From: Leptospiraceae bacterium
Lineage (GTDB): Bacteria; Spirochaetota; Leptospiria; Leptospirales; Leptospiraceae
Assembly (NCBI GenBank): GCA_016711485.1
Contig: JADJSX010000029.1
Coordinates: 124,001 to 188,000, forward strand
DNA length: 64,000 bases
Direction: 5' to 3'
Below, one piece after another: positions 63,655 to 64,000 of the stretch. The notes beneath the pieces are model-generated. The model saw only the letters and a list, made by a program, of their open reading frames with translations, was not told the DNA's origin and made no database searches. The number at the start of each line of letters is the position of its first letter. The first letter of the stretch is position 1. The position numbers and the translations under genes were made by a program.

Positions 63655-64000
63655 TCACTTATTTTGATTTAATTTTTCGTATTTTTTGTATTTAAGAGCT
63701 AATTTAGTGTAATCAGACTCAATTTGGTTGATGGACTTTCCAGTTAATTTTTCTATCTCTTGAATCGCCTTTATGCCTAATTCTTTCCCACTATAAGTCG
63801 GAGATAATTGATATATATAGGATTGAACAAATGGAATAATTTTATTTTCCATCCATAAATAACAAAACAAAAAACGCGCGGCTGCATATCCATATTCTTC
63901 TTTCATATTTTCGTTTAATAAAAATTGTTTAAGGGAAGTAAGTTTTTTTTCGCGAATAATTTTTTGTAGTTCTGGATGTCTCCAATTTGTATAACCTTCT
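63655..64000 (-). CDS. Hypothetical protein, 3' part (5' end outside window)
   Basis: The frame stays open on the - strand to the window edge (TNWRHPELQKII... continues without a stop before ATG 63906), so the gene begins beyond 64000. The visible 115 residues are helical and polar-aromatic (YGYAAARFLFCYLW) with a basic tail. YAxAxxFxxYLW near a C-terminus is seen in some peptidase-like proteins, but I do not assign a family. Stop overlaps the ribosome site of the following gene. Confidence 0.55.
   Translation of the reverse strand, partial: EGYTNWRHPELQKIIREKKLTSLKQFLLNENMKEEYGYAAARFLFCYLWMENKIIPFVQSYIYQLSPTYSGKELGIKAIQEIEKLTGKSINQIESDYTKLALKYKKYEKLNQNK

Noticed and set aside
1..64000. CRISPR array or large tandem repeat
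   Set aside because: No regularly spaced direct repeats were seen on reading either strand; only the DPF-coding low-complexity region is repetitive.

Overview
The window looks like a chromosomal segment of a low-GC spirochaete of the Leptospiraceae. That placement is an inference from content, since no search was run. The pointers are many lipoproteins, beta-barrel, 7TM-DISM/SpoIIE and cyclic-nucleotide signalling genes; a block WYL regulator - ispE - tRNA-Gln - glmU (pyrophosphorylase only) - prs - rplY - pth of the kind I associate with Leptospira; a very long coiled-coil protein; and a 61-residue histone-fold protein like the known Leptospira/Bdellovibrio bacterial histones. The DNA is clearly AT-rich, and TTG starts appear to be used repeatedly. 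I see no prophage, transposase or CRISPR array.

Layout. 1-5588: a tightly coupled + operon of an outer-membrane barrel (cut by the window edge), a TPR protein, a solute-binding lipoprotein and a sensor kinase-receiver-adenylate cyclase. 5700-10747: a small membrane protein, a three-gene ABC-2 transporter and an MsbA-like exporter. 10849-16621: TonB-like protein, secreted GH1 glycosidase, cyclic-nucleotide-binding protein, AI-2E-type permease, TatD and SerS. 16686-19547: a possibly decayed small gene, small proteins, an FHA protein, a second cyclic-nucleotide-binding protein and a diguanylate cyclase. 19662-21646: the fabG-plsX-rpmF lipid/ribosome operon on the - strand, with a strong terminator. 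21647-22248: no long gene, but a 33-codon membrane-peptide ORF whose 3' half is a perfect 24-bp-arm hairpin.

22249-25504: an alkaline-phosphatase-superfamily lipoprotein and a two-CBM48 protein. 25659-33936: a 1330-residue DPF-repeat/TPR membrane protein, a DUF4256 protein and an 1135-residue coiled-coil protein. 34453-35407: the histone gene followed directly by map. 35404-39578: a small protein, tmk, a 7TM-DISM/SpoIIE phosphatase and a DinB-like protein. 39575-45525: the housekeeping block and a sigma-like protein. 45936-55406: YceI lipoprotein, a membrane coiled-coil/ABC/CPBP/lipoprotein run and an RND transporter. 55444-64000: a MerC-like gene with a palindrome over its promoter, a secreted EEP hydrolase, GH24-like and M23 cell-wall enzymes, and membrane proteins including DUF898.

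Two features cut across the window. First, four related 108-125-bp non-coding repeats with imperfect terminal inverted repeats (near 1332, 5589, 45733 and 59269) form a MITE-like family; one lies inside the 5' end of the solute-binding-protein gene. Second, nucleotide second-messenger parts are dense: one class III cyclase, two stand-alone cyclic-nucleotide-binding proteins and one GGDEF protein. The most attractive targets are the histone-map locus, the hairpin micro-ORF, the repeat family and the sensor kinase-cyclase operon.
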